Source: Alentia gelatinosa
Lineage: Eukaryota > Annelida > Polychaeta > Phyllodocida > Polynoidae
NCBI GenBank assembly: GCA_950022655.1
Contig: OX465584.1
Span: forward strand, 58,004,335-58,068,334
DNA: 64,000 nucleotides
Direction: 5' to 3'
The notes below the pieces were generated by a model. That model worked only from the letters and a program-made list of their open reading frames with translations. It did not search any database and was not told the origin of the DNA. A program made the position numbers and the translations under genes. This document shows positions 54,685 to 64,000 of this stretch, piece by piece. The first letter of the stretch is position 1. Each line of letters starts with the position of its first letter.

Positions 54685-55147
54685 GGCCCGGCGTCCACCT
54701 ACTACGATAGAATGGTAGACCTCCCAATATGGCACCGATACAAAATGTCAAAATCGGTGCCATATCGGGAAGGTGCAAAATCGTAGACATACAGTAGAAC
54801 CCTGCCTAACGGACACCCCGCGCAAGCGGTCACCCCGTGTTAACGGACACCTTTGCTCCGAACGGTTCCCTCTATTAGATGTTTATTTTAACCTCGCGTA
54901 AGGGGACACCCCACGTAAGCGGTCAATTTGGTCCGGAACAGAGGGTGTCCGCTTACGCGGGGTTCTACTGTATATGTCTAGACAAGACAATCCACCATGC
55001 ATTGTATGGGGTTTTTATCGGTGTCTAATCGCAGAAACGTGGTCAATGTGGTCAATCAGGTGACCTCCCGACGCGATTTTGATTTTTTATCGGGAGGTGC
55101 ATCGTAGACCATATCGGTGCCATATCGTAGTAGGTGGACACCGGGCC
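54685..55147. mobile_element. Harbinger-like MITE, second copy adjacent, with nested Tigger-like MITE
   Basis: GGCCCGGCGTCCACCTACTA on the left and TAGTAGGTGGACACCGGGCC on the right. The left TAA is shared with the preceding element. It is interrupted at 54792-54970. The interior repeats the CCATGCATTGTATGGGGTTT region of its neighbour. Confidence 0.65.
54792..54970. mobile_element. Tigger/pogo-like MITE, complete
   Basis: CAGTAGAACCCTGCCTAACG and the inverted CGCGGGGTTCTACTG, flanked by TA on both sides. The interior has ACGGACACCTTTGCTCCG and GGTCCGGAACAGAGGGTGTC. The 179-bp size fits a deletion derivative. Confidence 0.7.
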
Positions 55148-55890
55148 TTACTCACCGGGTTGCGACCACGAATTATGGGCGGCCGCTAGTAGTAGTATAA
55201 CATAGTAGTATAACAGAAGTAGAATATCACACAGGCGTCATGAAATCCATGTGACGAGACTGCGGCTCCATGAAAACCCCCTTCAGCCAATTCATGATTC
55301 TGAACATGTGGTCTTCATTACTGAGGCATGAGGAGCGGGGCATTTTATGGCCACTTCAGGTAGCCATCAACAGGACGTTGACCTCCTACATTCCCGCTCA
55401 TCTGCTATCTGAGACATACAGACGCCTCTAAGATGCAGAATCCACTATGGCTGGATCTAACTCCCATTCTCAATCGCAAGCCTTTTTAACATGAAATTTC
55501 AGATAGGCCTAAAATTATACATTTTTGACAAAAATAAAACAACATCGCGATTTAAAAAAGGAAACACGACAAGTATGGCGGACGGAAAACATGTGAAGCC
55601 CGCGAAAACATGTAAGATCATGTGACTTGTGAGAACGGAGTCGGAGTCGTGTCTCTAGAGATATATATCCCCATAATAAAGGGATTAATTATACATGCTA
55701 TAAAAAGGCGCGATTTTTTCAGAGATTGAACGGATCAAAAATATTAATAACTATAATCATACACTACTCAACATTTTCAAATGTGCTGCACAACATATAT
55801 ACAAAGAACGTTGATAAAGTAGAGAGTCATCAATAGGAAGTTGACCTCCTACATTCCCGCCCATCTGCTATCTGAGACATACAGCGGCCT
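55148..55890. repeat. Local tandem duplication, units 1 and 2
   Basis: GACCTCCTACATTCCCGC with ATCTGCTATCTGAGACATAC occurs at 55380, 55843 and 56622. GCAAGCCTTTTTAACATGAAATTTC (55483) and TTGACAAAAATAAAAC have counterparts at 56354-56425. This gives three related units interrupted by the MITE at 55895-56307. No gene is supported. Confidence 0.6.
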
Positions 55891-55894
55891 CTAA

Positions 55895-56307
55895 AGGGAG
55901 ACGTCCACCAACCACGACAAGGCTACGACAATGGCTTTCCGACAAGGTCCACGATTGGCCTACGATTGGAGGCCTTGTCGTGGTTGGTGGACTCCAGTTC
56001 CTGACAGGAGTCTACAACAAGGCCACAACATGGCCACGATTGGAAGCTTGTCGGGAGCCTTCCGACAAGGCTACGACAATATCGAACATGTTCAATTTTT
56101 CCCACGACTGGACACTTGTCGTGGTGAGTCATGGTGTGTCGGAAGCATGTCACAGAGGTCTACGATAGGAAATCTTGTTGGAGCGTGCACTTCTCGACAC
56201 GCCCCGACAACACTGTTGTAAAGCCCCCTTTCTTACGACAAGACTACGACAAGCACTGATTGGAACTTTCTTGTCAACGCTTGTCGTGGTTGGTGGATGC
56301 CCCCCCT
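55895..56307. mobile_element. Harbinger-like MITE, copy 3 of the ACCAACCACGAC family
   Basis: GGGAGACGTCCACCAACCAC and the inverted GTGGTTGGTGGATGCCCCCC. It splits the duplicated sequence GCCTCTAAGATGCAG, which is intact (empty) at about 55427 and 56671, proving it as an insertion. Confidence 0.8.
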
Positions 56308-56914
56308 TTAGATGCAGAGCCCACTGTGACTGGATCTCACTTCCATTCTCAATCGCAAGCCTTTTCAATGTGAAATTTCAGATGGGCCTATAATCATACA
56401 TTTTTGACAAATATAAATCAATATCGCGATTTAAAAAAGGAAACGCGATTTTCTTTTTAAAGAGCAATTTATTATATTTATGAAAAGCCACGATTTTTTC
56501 AGAGATTTAACGGATAAAAAAATTAGTAGCTATAATCATACACCACTTGACATTTTCAAATGTGCTGTGCAACATATATACAAAGAACGTTGATAAAGTA
56601 GGTAGTCATCAATAGATAGTTGACCTCCTACATTCCCGCCCATCTGCTATCTGAGACATACAGCGGCCTCTAAGATGCAGAGCACAATGTTTGAATTTTG
56701 CTGTTTGCTTTTACCAATACTTTATCGGGAACGTGTAATAATCGGTTGGAAGTGCCTCGCTCTAATAACATTAGTGGGTGTTCTGTAATTTTGAACCTTC
56801 GACACGATACGCAAAGTACAATTCTCAACACGATTCAATTCAATTAAGTTAGCTTGGAACCTCCACCAAACAAAAAGTAACAACATTCAAGCGGTAGATG
56901 TAAACTGGGCCTAA
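56308..56914. other. Third unit of the local duplication, then unassigned DNA
   Basis: 56313-56450 repeats 55432-55565, and 56590-56690 repeats 55815-55890. 56690-56914 is unassigned. Confidence 0.5.
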
Positions 56915-57221
56915 TGCCGGATGTCCATCTACCGATTTAGGGTTGAACGATTAGTTCCCAAATTGTATAGGAGTCGGTGAACTTGTCGTAGGCAAATTAC
57001 GTAACCCTTCGCTTGACGGGCAGACATTGAGGAGAGCGGTTGGTGGGTATAAGTCCTAAGCAAATCAGTCTACTAATCGGTGGCTCACCCTTGCCTAGCT
57101 ATCCTACATCTACCGACTAGGGCCGACTCTGTTAGGATGCCTCGCCTGAGACAAATTACCGTTCGTTTGTCGCCGACAAACGTACATAAATGTTCCGAAA
57201 TCGGCAGATGGGCATTGGGCT
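56915..57221. mobile_element. Harbinger-like MITE (GTCCATCTACCGATT ends), copy 3
   Basis: TGCCGGATGTCCATCTACCG and the inverted CGGCAGATGGGCATTGGGCT, flanked by TAA (56912-56914, 57222-57224). This is the best-bounded copy of the family at 26.4-27.3 kb. Confidence 0.7.
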
Positions 57222-57433
57222 TAAGCTGCACTGTGAACCAGGATCGAGCATAAATCATGCAACTGTTCCTGTGAGGAGCTAAAGCAGTTTGCATTCACAG
57301 CTGCCTGGTCAAGGAAAACACAAAGGAAGGTATTAGGTATTCTACAAGCATGAACACCAATCGCATTAACAACAGCTGATGTCATAAAAAAATACATCTT
57401 TTTACTTTATTTTCTCATGCTCCCGTCTCTTTA

Positions 57434-57935
57434 AAGGCATATCGGACAATCTACAGTGGCGCCACCTGGATATTTTCAAATGTTGTCAATTACCAGTAAA
57501 AACTGGCTCATTGTGTTTCATTTTATTGCCAAATGTGTTGCCAAATTTATCCAATCTTAATAGGTAAAATAGAGCAATGTAGATTTGCTTGTTTTTTACA
57601 TTGGAAATGCACTGAAACATGTGGTTTGTGTCGTCCTTGTTTTCCTTCAAAAACAAGGACGGTGACCTATGTATCTTAAAATTTATATAGTACTATGCAC
57701 CTACTATATTCTATGAGAATTATGACACGGGTTTTACTATGTGAAAATCAACTTTTAAGACCTATATATTCTATTGTAATATATTCATAATATTGATTTC
57801 TAAATCAAAAACAAGCACGGTGACTCCTGACTTTTTAGTTAGATATGTGTTCCACAATACTTGGAGGCCATCATATACAATTTTCAATTTTTGACATGGG
57901 TTTTAATTTTGAAGCGAAATTGTCCGATATGCCTT
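57434..57935. mobile_element. MITE with AAGGCATATCGGACAAT ends
   Basis: AAGGCATATCGGACAAT and the inverted ATTGTCCGATATGCCTT, flanked by TTA/TAA-like triplets. AAAAACAAGGACGGTGAC near 57650 and AAAACAAGCACGGTGAC near 57807 are internal repeats. Confidence 0.6.
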
Positions 57936-58130
57936 TAACATCTCAGGGGTAGCATGGACTCCAAGAACAAAAATATTCTGAGCATTTACGTCAGTTGATA
58001 CGGAATCTCCAACATTCCTTATTCACCGACACTTGAATTATTTGTATTTTATTTGAGCTTTATTCATTTAATTCGGGAGTGATCCAGTTCTTCCATTTGA
58101 CAGGAGGTAGGTTTTTGTGTTTGTTTTTCA
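57936..58130. other. Unassigned stretch
   Basis: No supported feature. Confidence 0.3.
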
Positions 58131-58410
58131 AACAATTTTATTAATGGAAAATCGTGTGTACAAACACCAAGTTCGGCAAGGCAGCCATTCTTCCACTTGG
58201 GCCCTATACATAAGTAACTTATTTGTCATTGGATATTCTTCTGTGAAACCTAGCCCCCTATTCCTCATTCTCATAGCAGGTGTTAAGCCGAAAGCGCAAT
58301 GGGTATCATATTTGTGGAAGTCTTTGGTATGACCCGACCGGGATTTGAACCCTGACCTCCCACGCTCGAGGCGAACACCCTCCCATTAATCCACTGAGCT
58401 TGGTAAGTAA
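58131..58410 (-). mobile_element. tRNA-derived SINE, minus strand
   Basis: Read on the minus strand, the head has AGTGGATTAATGGGAGGGTG, CGCCTCGAGCGTGGGAGGTC and the B box GGTTCAAATCC. The body and CCAAGTGGAAGAATGGCTG follow. A little over 20 bp differ from the 8-kb copy. Confidence 0.7.
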
Positions 58411-58766
58411 CTTTCTGTACAAACCTGAAACTGAGGCACCTTCAACTGCAACACACACACATTAAAAAAGAGAAAACAAAAAAAAGTAAGAGAAATAAAT
58501 GGATAAAAAGAATGTATCTCTACTTCTAGTACGACTGGAGAAGTTCTTCCGAGATCTTTCCTGGATAGTGGAATTTTTCTCAGATACAGAATTTGTCCTT
58601 TTTGTGAAAAACTCTAGGCTAGAAAGGCTCTTTTATGACAGAAGCCAGGCAAAATAAGTTACTAAATACATTGATAACCTCTCTGTCGCTCTGTAGCATG
58701 TTTGACTCTATAATTGGTAAAAAATGTATGTACCTACTATGTACATACGTTTACCAATCTGTTAAA
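58411..58766. other. Unassigned stretch
   Basis: ATGTACATACGTTTACCA with its near-inverted TGGTAAAAAATGTATGTAC makes a small hairpin at about 58715-58757. Otherwise no feature is supported. Confidence 0.35.
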
Positions 58767-59679
58767 TTACTATATACCCATGCCGTATAAACTGTAAATA
58801 CGGACCGTTTCAACAGATAACGCTGGAGCTGCTCTATGACTTTCTCCCAGCCAGCTGCCACGTCTAGGAGTGCTGTATCATTGCTTCCTCCCTTCTTTGG
58901 TTTGGCTGCATTGCTCCTCTTTTCGTCCTCCTTGTTCTCCGAGGCCATACTCTCCTCCTCGATGAACTCCGTAATCCTGCAGTTACCGAGCTCAGCCAGC
59001 ACCTGCTGTAGTCTACTAGCCTGTCCCAGGGGGACTGAGATCTCAAAGAGATTATGCTTCGTCATGATCATAAGGATGTCGTAGTCCATGTAGTCGTCCT
59101 GGACAAGGACCTCTGTCATTTTTCATTTGAGGCCTGACGCCTTGGCCCATGTAGTGAAGTCGAAGTCGGCGGCGGACTCTATACCGTCCGCCATGGTGAT
59201 GCTTAGAGCGTAAAGCAGAGTGCGTACTGACTGCATGTGCACCAGAGGGTGAGTGACCGGAGCCCGGGAGGTGGTTGGCCGTGCCCGCCTCAGCCCTGCA
59301 GTTGGGGGTTCCGTCCCCGCTCCCCTGAGCCTCATCTCCCACTCAAACCCATATATAACTTTATATATCTTCATATGCACTGTTTCACCATTTAACGTAA
59401 AAATAGAGTATGTAACACTATTCCATATGGCAAAATATGGAAAAAATGTTCCGTATGGGTCAACTGAAGCATTAATGTTAGGCCAAATTGAGTTAATTAA
59501 TTTATCAATTGCGGGTATATAGTAAATATAAAAATGCCTATCTGCTTGTAAAAGCTACAAAACCCGATGATAAATTATAGTTCATACGGAACTCGATATA
59601 AATGCCTCGTTCCATACAATCAGTAAATTATCATATCAATTTGTAGCTTGTACAGCATGGTCAGGTCGCTCTATATAAT
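58767..59679. mobile_element. Hairpin element, TATATAG family, copy 3, carrying captured gene DNA
   Basis: The outer core ends TTACTATATACCCATGCCGT (58767) and GGGTATATAGTAAATAT (59511) and the hairpin (59530-59679, GCTACAAAACCCGATGATAA and complement) match the copies at 25.6 and 44.2 kb. The core should be about 180 bp but is about 755 bp, because 58815-59378 is foreign. Confidence 0.65.
58815..59378 (-). pseudogene. SAM-like first-exon fragment with in-frame TGA, inside a transposon core
   Basis: On the minus strand an ATG in a good context (CACCATGGCGGAC, 59194) opens MADGIESAADFDFTTWAKASG, then LK, a TGA (59125-59123), then KMTEVLVQDDYMDYDILMIM to about 58815. Read through the TGA, the first 70 residues have the five-helix spacing and the closing GQxSRLQQVLAEL of a SAM domain, a protein-interaction module. 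A charged linker (EEESMASENKEDEKR) and a second helical piece follow. TATATAAAG-like sequence lies about 160 bp upstream of the ATG, so a promoter region may be included. The fragment ends abruptly at the transposon border without a stop or poly-A. ACCGTTTCAAC (58804-58814) and ACTGTTTCACC (59379-59389) flank it as imperfect direct repeats. It is most likely a dead captured fragment. A functional exon with a sequencing error at the TGA is the alternative. Confidence 0.5.
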
Positions 59680-60121
59680 TACTTATTACTTAATAAATTT
59701 AGCAGAATTCGATATAGAAAAGGCTATTTGTGAAGGAGTCTTCTTCCGAGTTTCATTTCAACCAAATATATACTTATTAACCCAATTGTTTGTTCCCAAT
59801 GATATCTGGATCTCTTGATTGGTCAGTTAGCTTGCAGTTGCCACGATTCCCATGAATCGTGACTCTTAAGGATGCATTCATTTCTTTTGATATTTGCCAT
59901 ATAATAAATACAATTTGATAAAATACAGGGAGGCGTTTTATAGACAAGGTGTTGCATAGACCTGTTGAGTTGAAACGATCACTGATGGTCCAAGACCTAT
60001 TTGGATAAAGCTTTGCCATACAGGCGCAGGTAAGATAATTCGACTGTGGAACAGAAAAGGGCACTATCCACGATCATCACTACTATAAAACACCTCCCAG
60101 GTATTTCCGTTCAACACCACC
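59680..60121. other. Unassigned stretch
   Basis: A 95-codon minus-strand frame (59777-60064) has no recognised motif. Not supported as a gene. Confidence 0.3.
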
Positions 60122-60668
60122 TAAAATGGGTTCACACGGTGGGATCCATGTACCTCACAAAGTGTTAGTCTGAGACAAATCCTGTTGAGATTTGGTACTG
60201 GAACACAATCTCCTCGTGTGAATGACAGGGTTCCAATTTGCTGAGACAACTTTTTTCCCTTGCAATTGTCGGCGACAATCACCCCTAACAAGGAACAGAA
60301 TCTCATGAGATTTTGACTTTAAACAGGTTTAAAATCTATAAAGGCATTTTGGTGAGACAAATGGACCTGCTGCGACCATGTACCTGCCCTAGCCAATAGG
60401 AGGCCAGCAAGCATAATTACATGTTTGTAACACCCTTCACATCAAGGGTAATTGAGTCCCAAGGTGAGTGGTCACTGTGACTATGTCTGAGATTATGTAC
60501 CAGGTGTGTCCTCCCATGTGAATCAAATTCGCCATTTTTCCTTGAGACTGATAAAAGTACTTAGCCATGAGAATCTTTTACCAAACGAGAATTGTCTGAG
60601 ACTAGAGAAAAGGTGTGAAGTACACCAGTCTCAGGTACGTGACTCTCTTCATGTGAATCCCACTCCAC
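60122..60668. mobile_element. Family A element, longest copy
   Basis: The left end ACACGGTGGGATCCATGTACC and right end GGTACGTGACTCTCTTCATG...TGTGAATCCCAC are inverted imperfectly. GAGACAAATCC, ATTGTCGGCGACAATCACCC and GTGTGAAGTACACCAGTCTC unite it with 1-266, 964-1050 and 6970-7075. Confidence 0.5.
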
Positions 60669-60861
60669 GGTGATTTGTTTACTTTGGCCGTCGTTCGTTA
60701 CTGCCAGGGAACGTTCACTATAAAACTGCGTTATTCTTTAGAGTTTTCAGCTGTCTGTCAGTCCGTCACAAGCCTCTACGACATATCCAAAAGTGTCACT
60801 AAGACACTTTGGGAGACATTATCGGCTGGAAGAATCGACTATTGTCTTAACTATAGCACAC

Positions 60862-61152
60862 CTGGGGGCTGTTGAATAAAGTTCTTTCGTTTCTGGTGCT
60901 GGTCTGAACGATACGATAACTCCACCGATAAACAACATCCTGGACAATGTTTTCCATTCAGTGTTGTATGACAAAACAAAAGATATTCTATAAATGAAAG
61001 TATTTCTATATAGCACCTTATAAGACCTTTAGGTTACACTTATGATCAATACATCTCATACTTATAGTACATTATTTTATACAACACCAAGGCCCCAAAG
61101 ACAATCCTAAGATACGTTTTTGTCGTTCGTAGTTTATTCAACGGCCCCCAGG
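60862..61152. mobile_element. MITE with CTGGGGGCTGTTGAATAAA ends
   Basis: CTGGGGGCTGTTGAATAAA and the inverted TTTATTCAACGGCCCCCAG, 291 bp. GAACGATACGATAAC and TCGTTCGTAG words are internal. It is related at the ends to 41302-41951 and 50378-52877. Confidence 0.65.
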
Positions 61153-61235
61153 CTGCAGCCTAAGTGTCGTTGAGCGACCATCGTTGGTCGATCACCTAAA
61201 ATGTCCTCTGACACTGACAGCTCTAAGATGTCTTA

Positions 61236-61652
61236 GAGGGGGCGTCCACCAACCACGACAGGGCTGCGACACACGCAGACAAGAAAGTTCCAATCGGTGC
61301 CTTGTCGCAGTATTGTCGTGAGCCCTTGTCAGAGCCTGTCGGGAAGTGCACGCTCCACCTAAATATTCTATCGTAGACCTCTGCGACAACCTCCCGACAT
61401 GCCACGACACGCCACGACACGGCTCCAAAATCGAACATGTTCGATTTTGGCATAACCTTGTTGGAAGGCCCCCGACAGGCCCCCAACAAGCTTCATGTCG
61501 CAGCCTGTCGTGGCCTTGTCGTAGCCTCTTCTCGGGAACTGTGGTCCACCAACCACGACAAGGCTATGACAAGGCTTCCAATCGTAGAGCTGTCGTGGAC
61601 CTTGTCGGAAAGCCGTTGTTGCAGCCTTGTCGTGGTTGGTGGACGCCCCCTC
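61236..61652. mobile_element. Harbinger-like MITE, copy 4 of the ACCAACCACGAC family
   Basis: GAGGGGGCGTCCACCAACC and the inverted GGTTGGTGGACGCCCCCTC, with exact TTA on both sides (61233-61235, 61653-61655). The cleanest copy. Frames of 88-108 codons across it are by-products. Confidence 0.8.
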
Positions 61653-61659
61653 TTACATA

Positions 61660-61715
61660 TCGATTGTCGTGACTGAAAAACAGAGCCCTGGTCTCCTGCT
61701 CATAGAGAAACAAAG
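61660..61715. repeat. One-ended GTGACTGAAAAACAG repeat fragment
   Basis: GATTGTCGTGACTGAAAAACAGAGCCC-type sequence matches the right end of the element at 62438-63259. No partner end. Confidence 0.5.
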
Positions 61716-61799
61716 CAATCGCGCCTAGAGTGTGGACGGTAGGTGTCATTGCAGGAGTGGTGTTTTTTTTTTTTACAGATTAGACTGCTGGAACAATCA

Positions 61800-62125
61800 A
61801 GGGCATGCCATCAACGAGTCTGGGCTGTCTAAACTTTATAGTTGATAAGTGTCTTGGTTTTAACTTGGAAAAAGATAAGCATATAATAGCTAGCCCTGTC
61901 AATGTACTATTGTGTATCCAGTTTCGGTGATCCTGTGTTATCTGAGACCAAATGTAAGCTTCAATACCATAGAATACAATGCAGTCATAATTATTTGTCT
62001 GGAAATAATGTACACAGGTATTATGAATGGATCACACATATATACACTCAGTGATCAAATGCTAAAGAATATGTTGCCAGGTGATTGTTTGGCTGCAGGC
62101 ATTACGTAACCAGGCAGATGAGGTG
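61800..62125. repeat. Dispersed repeat, inverted partner of 17165-17530
   Basis: See the partner copy: AATACCATAGAATACAATGC, GTCTGGAAATAATGTACACA and TTGCCAGGTGATTGTTTGGC are reverse complements of words at 17.2-17.4 kb. Confidence 0.55.
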
Positions 62126-62194
62126 CGAAACCAGCCTACGCAAAAAGTTCTATTTAAGGGTGGTTTTGGCCCACGACATTTCCGTCAAATCTAC

Positions 62195-63396
62195 CTGGCA
62201 CTTACACTAGACAACTTAATATGTGGCGAATGTAGATCATCGAGTCAATAGTGGTCAGGTAGTGTCATTGTCCACCGCAGAAGTCATTGACCGCAGAATG
62301 TACCCGAACGTTTGTAAAACAGAAAAGTTTTAACAGAATTACTGCCCATGTAGACAACTAATTCAAGCCTGCTTGAAATAGTCGTGGGTATCAGAGCATG
62401 TCCAATAGTCATCAGGTGGTGCCTAATTGTATGATCTGGGCCCTGTTTTTCAGTAACGACATCGTCGGGCAACGATACCCTACGATCGTCCAGCGATTCC
62501 ACGACATTCTGGAAGACACAAAATGGCCGCTGTTCTATAGACACGATCGTAGTGCGCCACTCACGATCGCCGCGAAAAATGTCGGCCGCTACGACAAATA
62601 TAGAACTGTCTTAGGTTCTATAACACATCACTGTGCGTATATTGAGGATTTCTCCACTTCCCGACGGAATTAAGCGATGAAATTTTAACACGAGTAAGGG
62701 CTACATATAAACTATTCAAATATTTTCAAATATGAAGACGATCGAATGTAGCTTCCCGAAGTTATCAGCGTTTGAATTTCGTCATAGCAATCGTCTGCTC
62801 TCATGGCCAGTCACCCTCCCACCTCCCGTACGCAGTCAATACTGCATAAATTAGCGGAGGCGTCAGGAAAATACACTGGCCACCAGAGCAGACGATTGCT
62901 ATTACGAAATCAAAACGCCGATATCTTCGGAACGCTGCGATCGATTTTCTTCATATTTGGTACGATTATTTGTTATATGTATACCTTACTCGTGTTAAAA
63001 TTACATTGCTTAATTCTTACGGGAAGTGAAGTTGCGCATTCGGTACGACATGTCCATAGGTGTCATGAACGGACGACACTTTGGGCGACATTTTCAATCA
63101 CGTGACCCCACGATTGTCGTGACTGAAAAACACGTCTGGACGCCCTGTGACTCTTACAGTCACGACATGTCGCCTATTCACTATAGTGTCGTGTCTATCG
63201 AACACTGACGGCAAAAACATGTCGCCCATAACGATTGTCGTGACTGAAAAACAGGGCCCAGATGTCGCCAGACGATCTGCAGTCGCCACGCGCTTGGTGT
63301 TTACATTAGACGATTTCTACCTTTTAACTCCTGATAGTCATCAGGTGGTGCAAAATGCAAGAATCGCCGGCCAGAATCATCCAGTGTAAACGCTGG
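62195..63396. mobile_element. Family M element with a nested foldback
   Basis: GGCACTTACACTAGACAACT starts it and ATCATCCAGTGTAAACGC ends it. The words GTGGCGAATGTAGATCATCG and GTCGCCACGCGCTTGGTGTT keep family order. The middle is displaced by 62438-63259. Confidence 0.6.
62438..63259. mobile_element. Large foldback with GGGCCCTGTTTTTCAGT ends
   Basis: GGGCCCTGTTTTTCAGTAACG and the inverted CGTGACTGAAAAACAGGGCCC. The inner arms also pair (GCAATCGTCTGCTCTCATGG / CACCAGAGCAGACGATTGC, and ACACGAGTAAGG / CCTTACTCGTGT), so almost the whole 820 bp is one palindrome around 62820. No transposase. Confidence 0.65.
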
Positions 63397-63470
63397 AATA
63401 GAGTGTAGAATCCTCCCAAGGCGTTATTAATACTATGTAAGGAGGTCAGGGTGAAGGATGTGGTTCCCTA
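63335..63470. repeat. Tandem duplication, left unit (right unit 63867-64000)
   Basis: GGTGGTGCAAAATGCAAGAA ... GTCAGGGTGAAGGATGTGGT recurs at the window end as GGTGGTGCAAAATGTGGGAA ... GTCAGGGTGAAGGCTGTGGT. The duplicated block begins inside the right end of the family M element and is truncated by the window edge. Confidence 0.65.
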
Positions 63471-63556
63471 CAATGTTCCTTATATAGCAGTGAAGTCAGA
63501 GGGACAACACCTGCACCTAATTGTGATGACCCTGTGAGTGAAGTGATCAACGTCTG

Positions 63557-63867
63557 GGACCTGTTTCACTATGTGTTTCGTGACATGTCTAGAAAGCGTG
63601 TAGATGATGTGTCCAGTTTCATAAGAACTAGACATTAGACTTTGTTTTGTCCATTCTTGCTTGCACTGATGGTGCCGCTTTTCATATCTGTCTAACACTA
63701 TTGTCACGAAACTAGTGAAACAGGTCCATGATGTGTAGATTTGTCTATTTCTTATGTTTGGGGTCTGTCTTTTCCTAAGGGCAGCTACTTGTGTTGTCAT
63801 GAAACTAGACAACCCAAATGTCTGTATGGTGTCACAGACATGTCACGAAACTAGTGTAACAGGTCCC
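63557..63867. mobile_element. MITE with GGGACCTGTTTCACTA ends, copy 3
   Basis: GGGACCTGTTTCACTATGTG and CGAAACTAGTGTAACAGGTCCC. It matches 46227-46533 in reverse orientation throughout, including the internal TAGTGAAACAGGTCCATGAT. It lies between the two units of the terminal duplication. Confidence 0.7.
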
Positions 63868-64000
63868 TGGTGGTGCAAAATGTGGGAATTGCCGGCCAGA
63901 ATCGTCAAGTGTAAATGTTGGAATAGAGTGTAGAACCCTCCGAAGGCATTATGAATACTATGTAAGTAGGTCAGGGTGAAGGCTGTGGTTTCCTACTATA

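Noticed and set aside
59123..59380. Selenoprotein reading of the in-frame TGA
   Set aside because: SAM-like domains have no known selenocysteine role, and the fragment is truncated inside a transposon. Decay is the simpler explanation.

Overview
This is a gene-poor, repeat-saturated stretch of nuclear DNA from an invertebrate animal, probably marine. It is AT-rich and has GT-AG introns, a tRNA-derived SINE, many miniature DNA transposons (MITEs) and a Crypton-type tyrosine recombinase of the DUF3504 class. A SAM-like protein fragment beginning MADG resembles, from memory, proteins of molluscs and lancelets. I cannot fix the species. There are no prokaryotic operons, rRNA genes or functional tRNA genes.

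The one intact gene is at 18744-21235 (+): six exons, five phase-0 introns, 570 codons, and a complete R-K-HxxR-H-Y tyrosine recombinase domain. It has an upstream CCAAT/YY1-like promoter and a polyadenylation signal. A second copy of the 5' end lies at 24.2-24.47 kb. The other coding traces are a decayed LINE reverse transcriptase fragment (about 9483-9620, -) and a SAM-like first-exon fragment (58815-59378, -) with an in-frame TGA, lodged inside a palindromic transposon.

The rest is layered transposons, of which four groups dominate. (1) At least ten families of short elements flanked by TTA/TAA duplications (PIF/Harbinger-like) have terminal repeats built to one pattern, roughly GG...YCCAC(C/T)...CGAT. 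Examples are 267-963 with 372-819 nested inside, 36055-36832, 39039-39440, 54350-54681, 55895-56307, 56915-57221 and 61236-61652. (2) A superfamily of large-hairpin elements has unrelated palindrome arms but a shared apex, GAGGCGAAGCCGAG or its complement, beside a core of about 130-170 bp that in most families is bounded by TTATCYYACCCC and carries CATAGRCTTAACATTGG. Copies lie near 3.4, 8.8, 10.1, 10.6, 11.2, 22.6, 23.7, 29.6, 31.8, 34.9, 40.3, 42.8, 47.7, 49.2 and 54.0 kb. (3) Elements with ends like GGCGTTTACACTAGACGA occur throughout and form part of a four-unit tandem array at 13.78-16.43 kb. (4) Single large non-autonomous elements: a 3.4-kb element full of satellite arrays (50287-53686, flanked by GTCTA) and a 4-kb element (30780-34791) studded with the word GGGGTGTCGGACGTAAC.

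Reading left to right: 0-4.8 kb, nested MITEs; 4.8-8 kb, sparse repeats; 8-12.5 kb, a SINE, hairpin elements and a piggyBac-like MITE; 12.5-16.4 kb, duplications; 16.4-18.1 kb, unassigned; 18.1-21.8 kb, Crypton locus; 22-30 kb, palindromes and Harbinger-like MITEs; 30.8-34.8 kb, the 4-kb element; 35-50 kb, scattered MITEs and long unassigned stretches; 50.3-53.7 kb, the satellite element; 54-64 kb, dense MITEs, the captured exon and a terminal duplication. Boundaries of repeats were read by eye and may be off by several bases.
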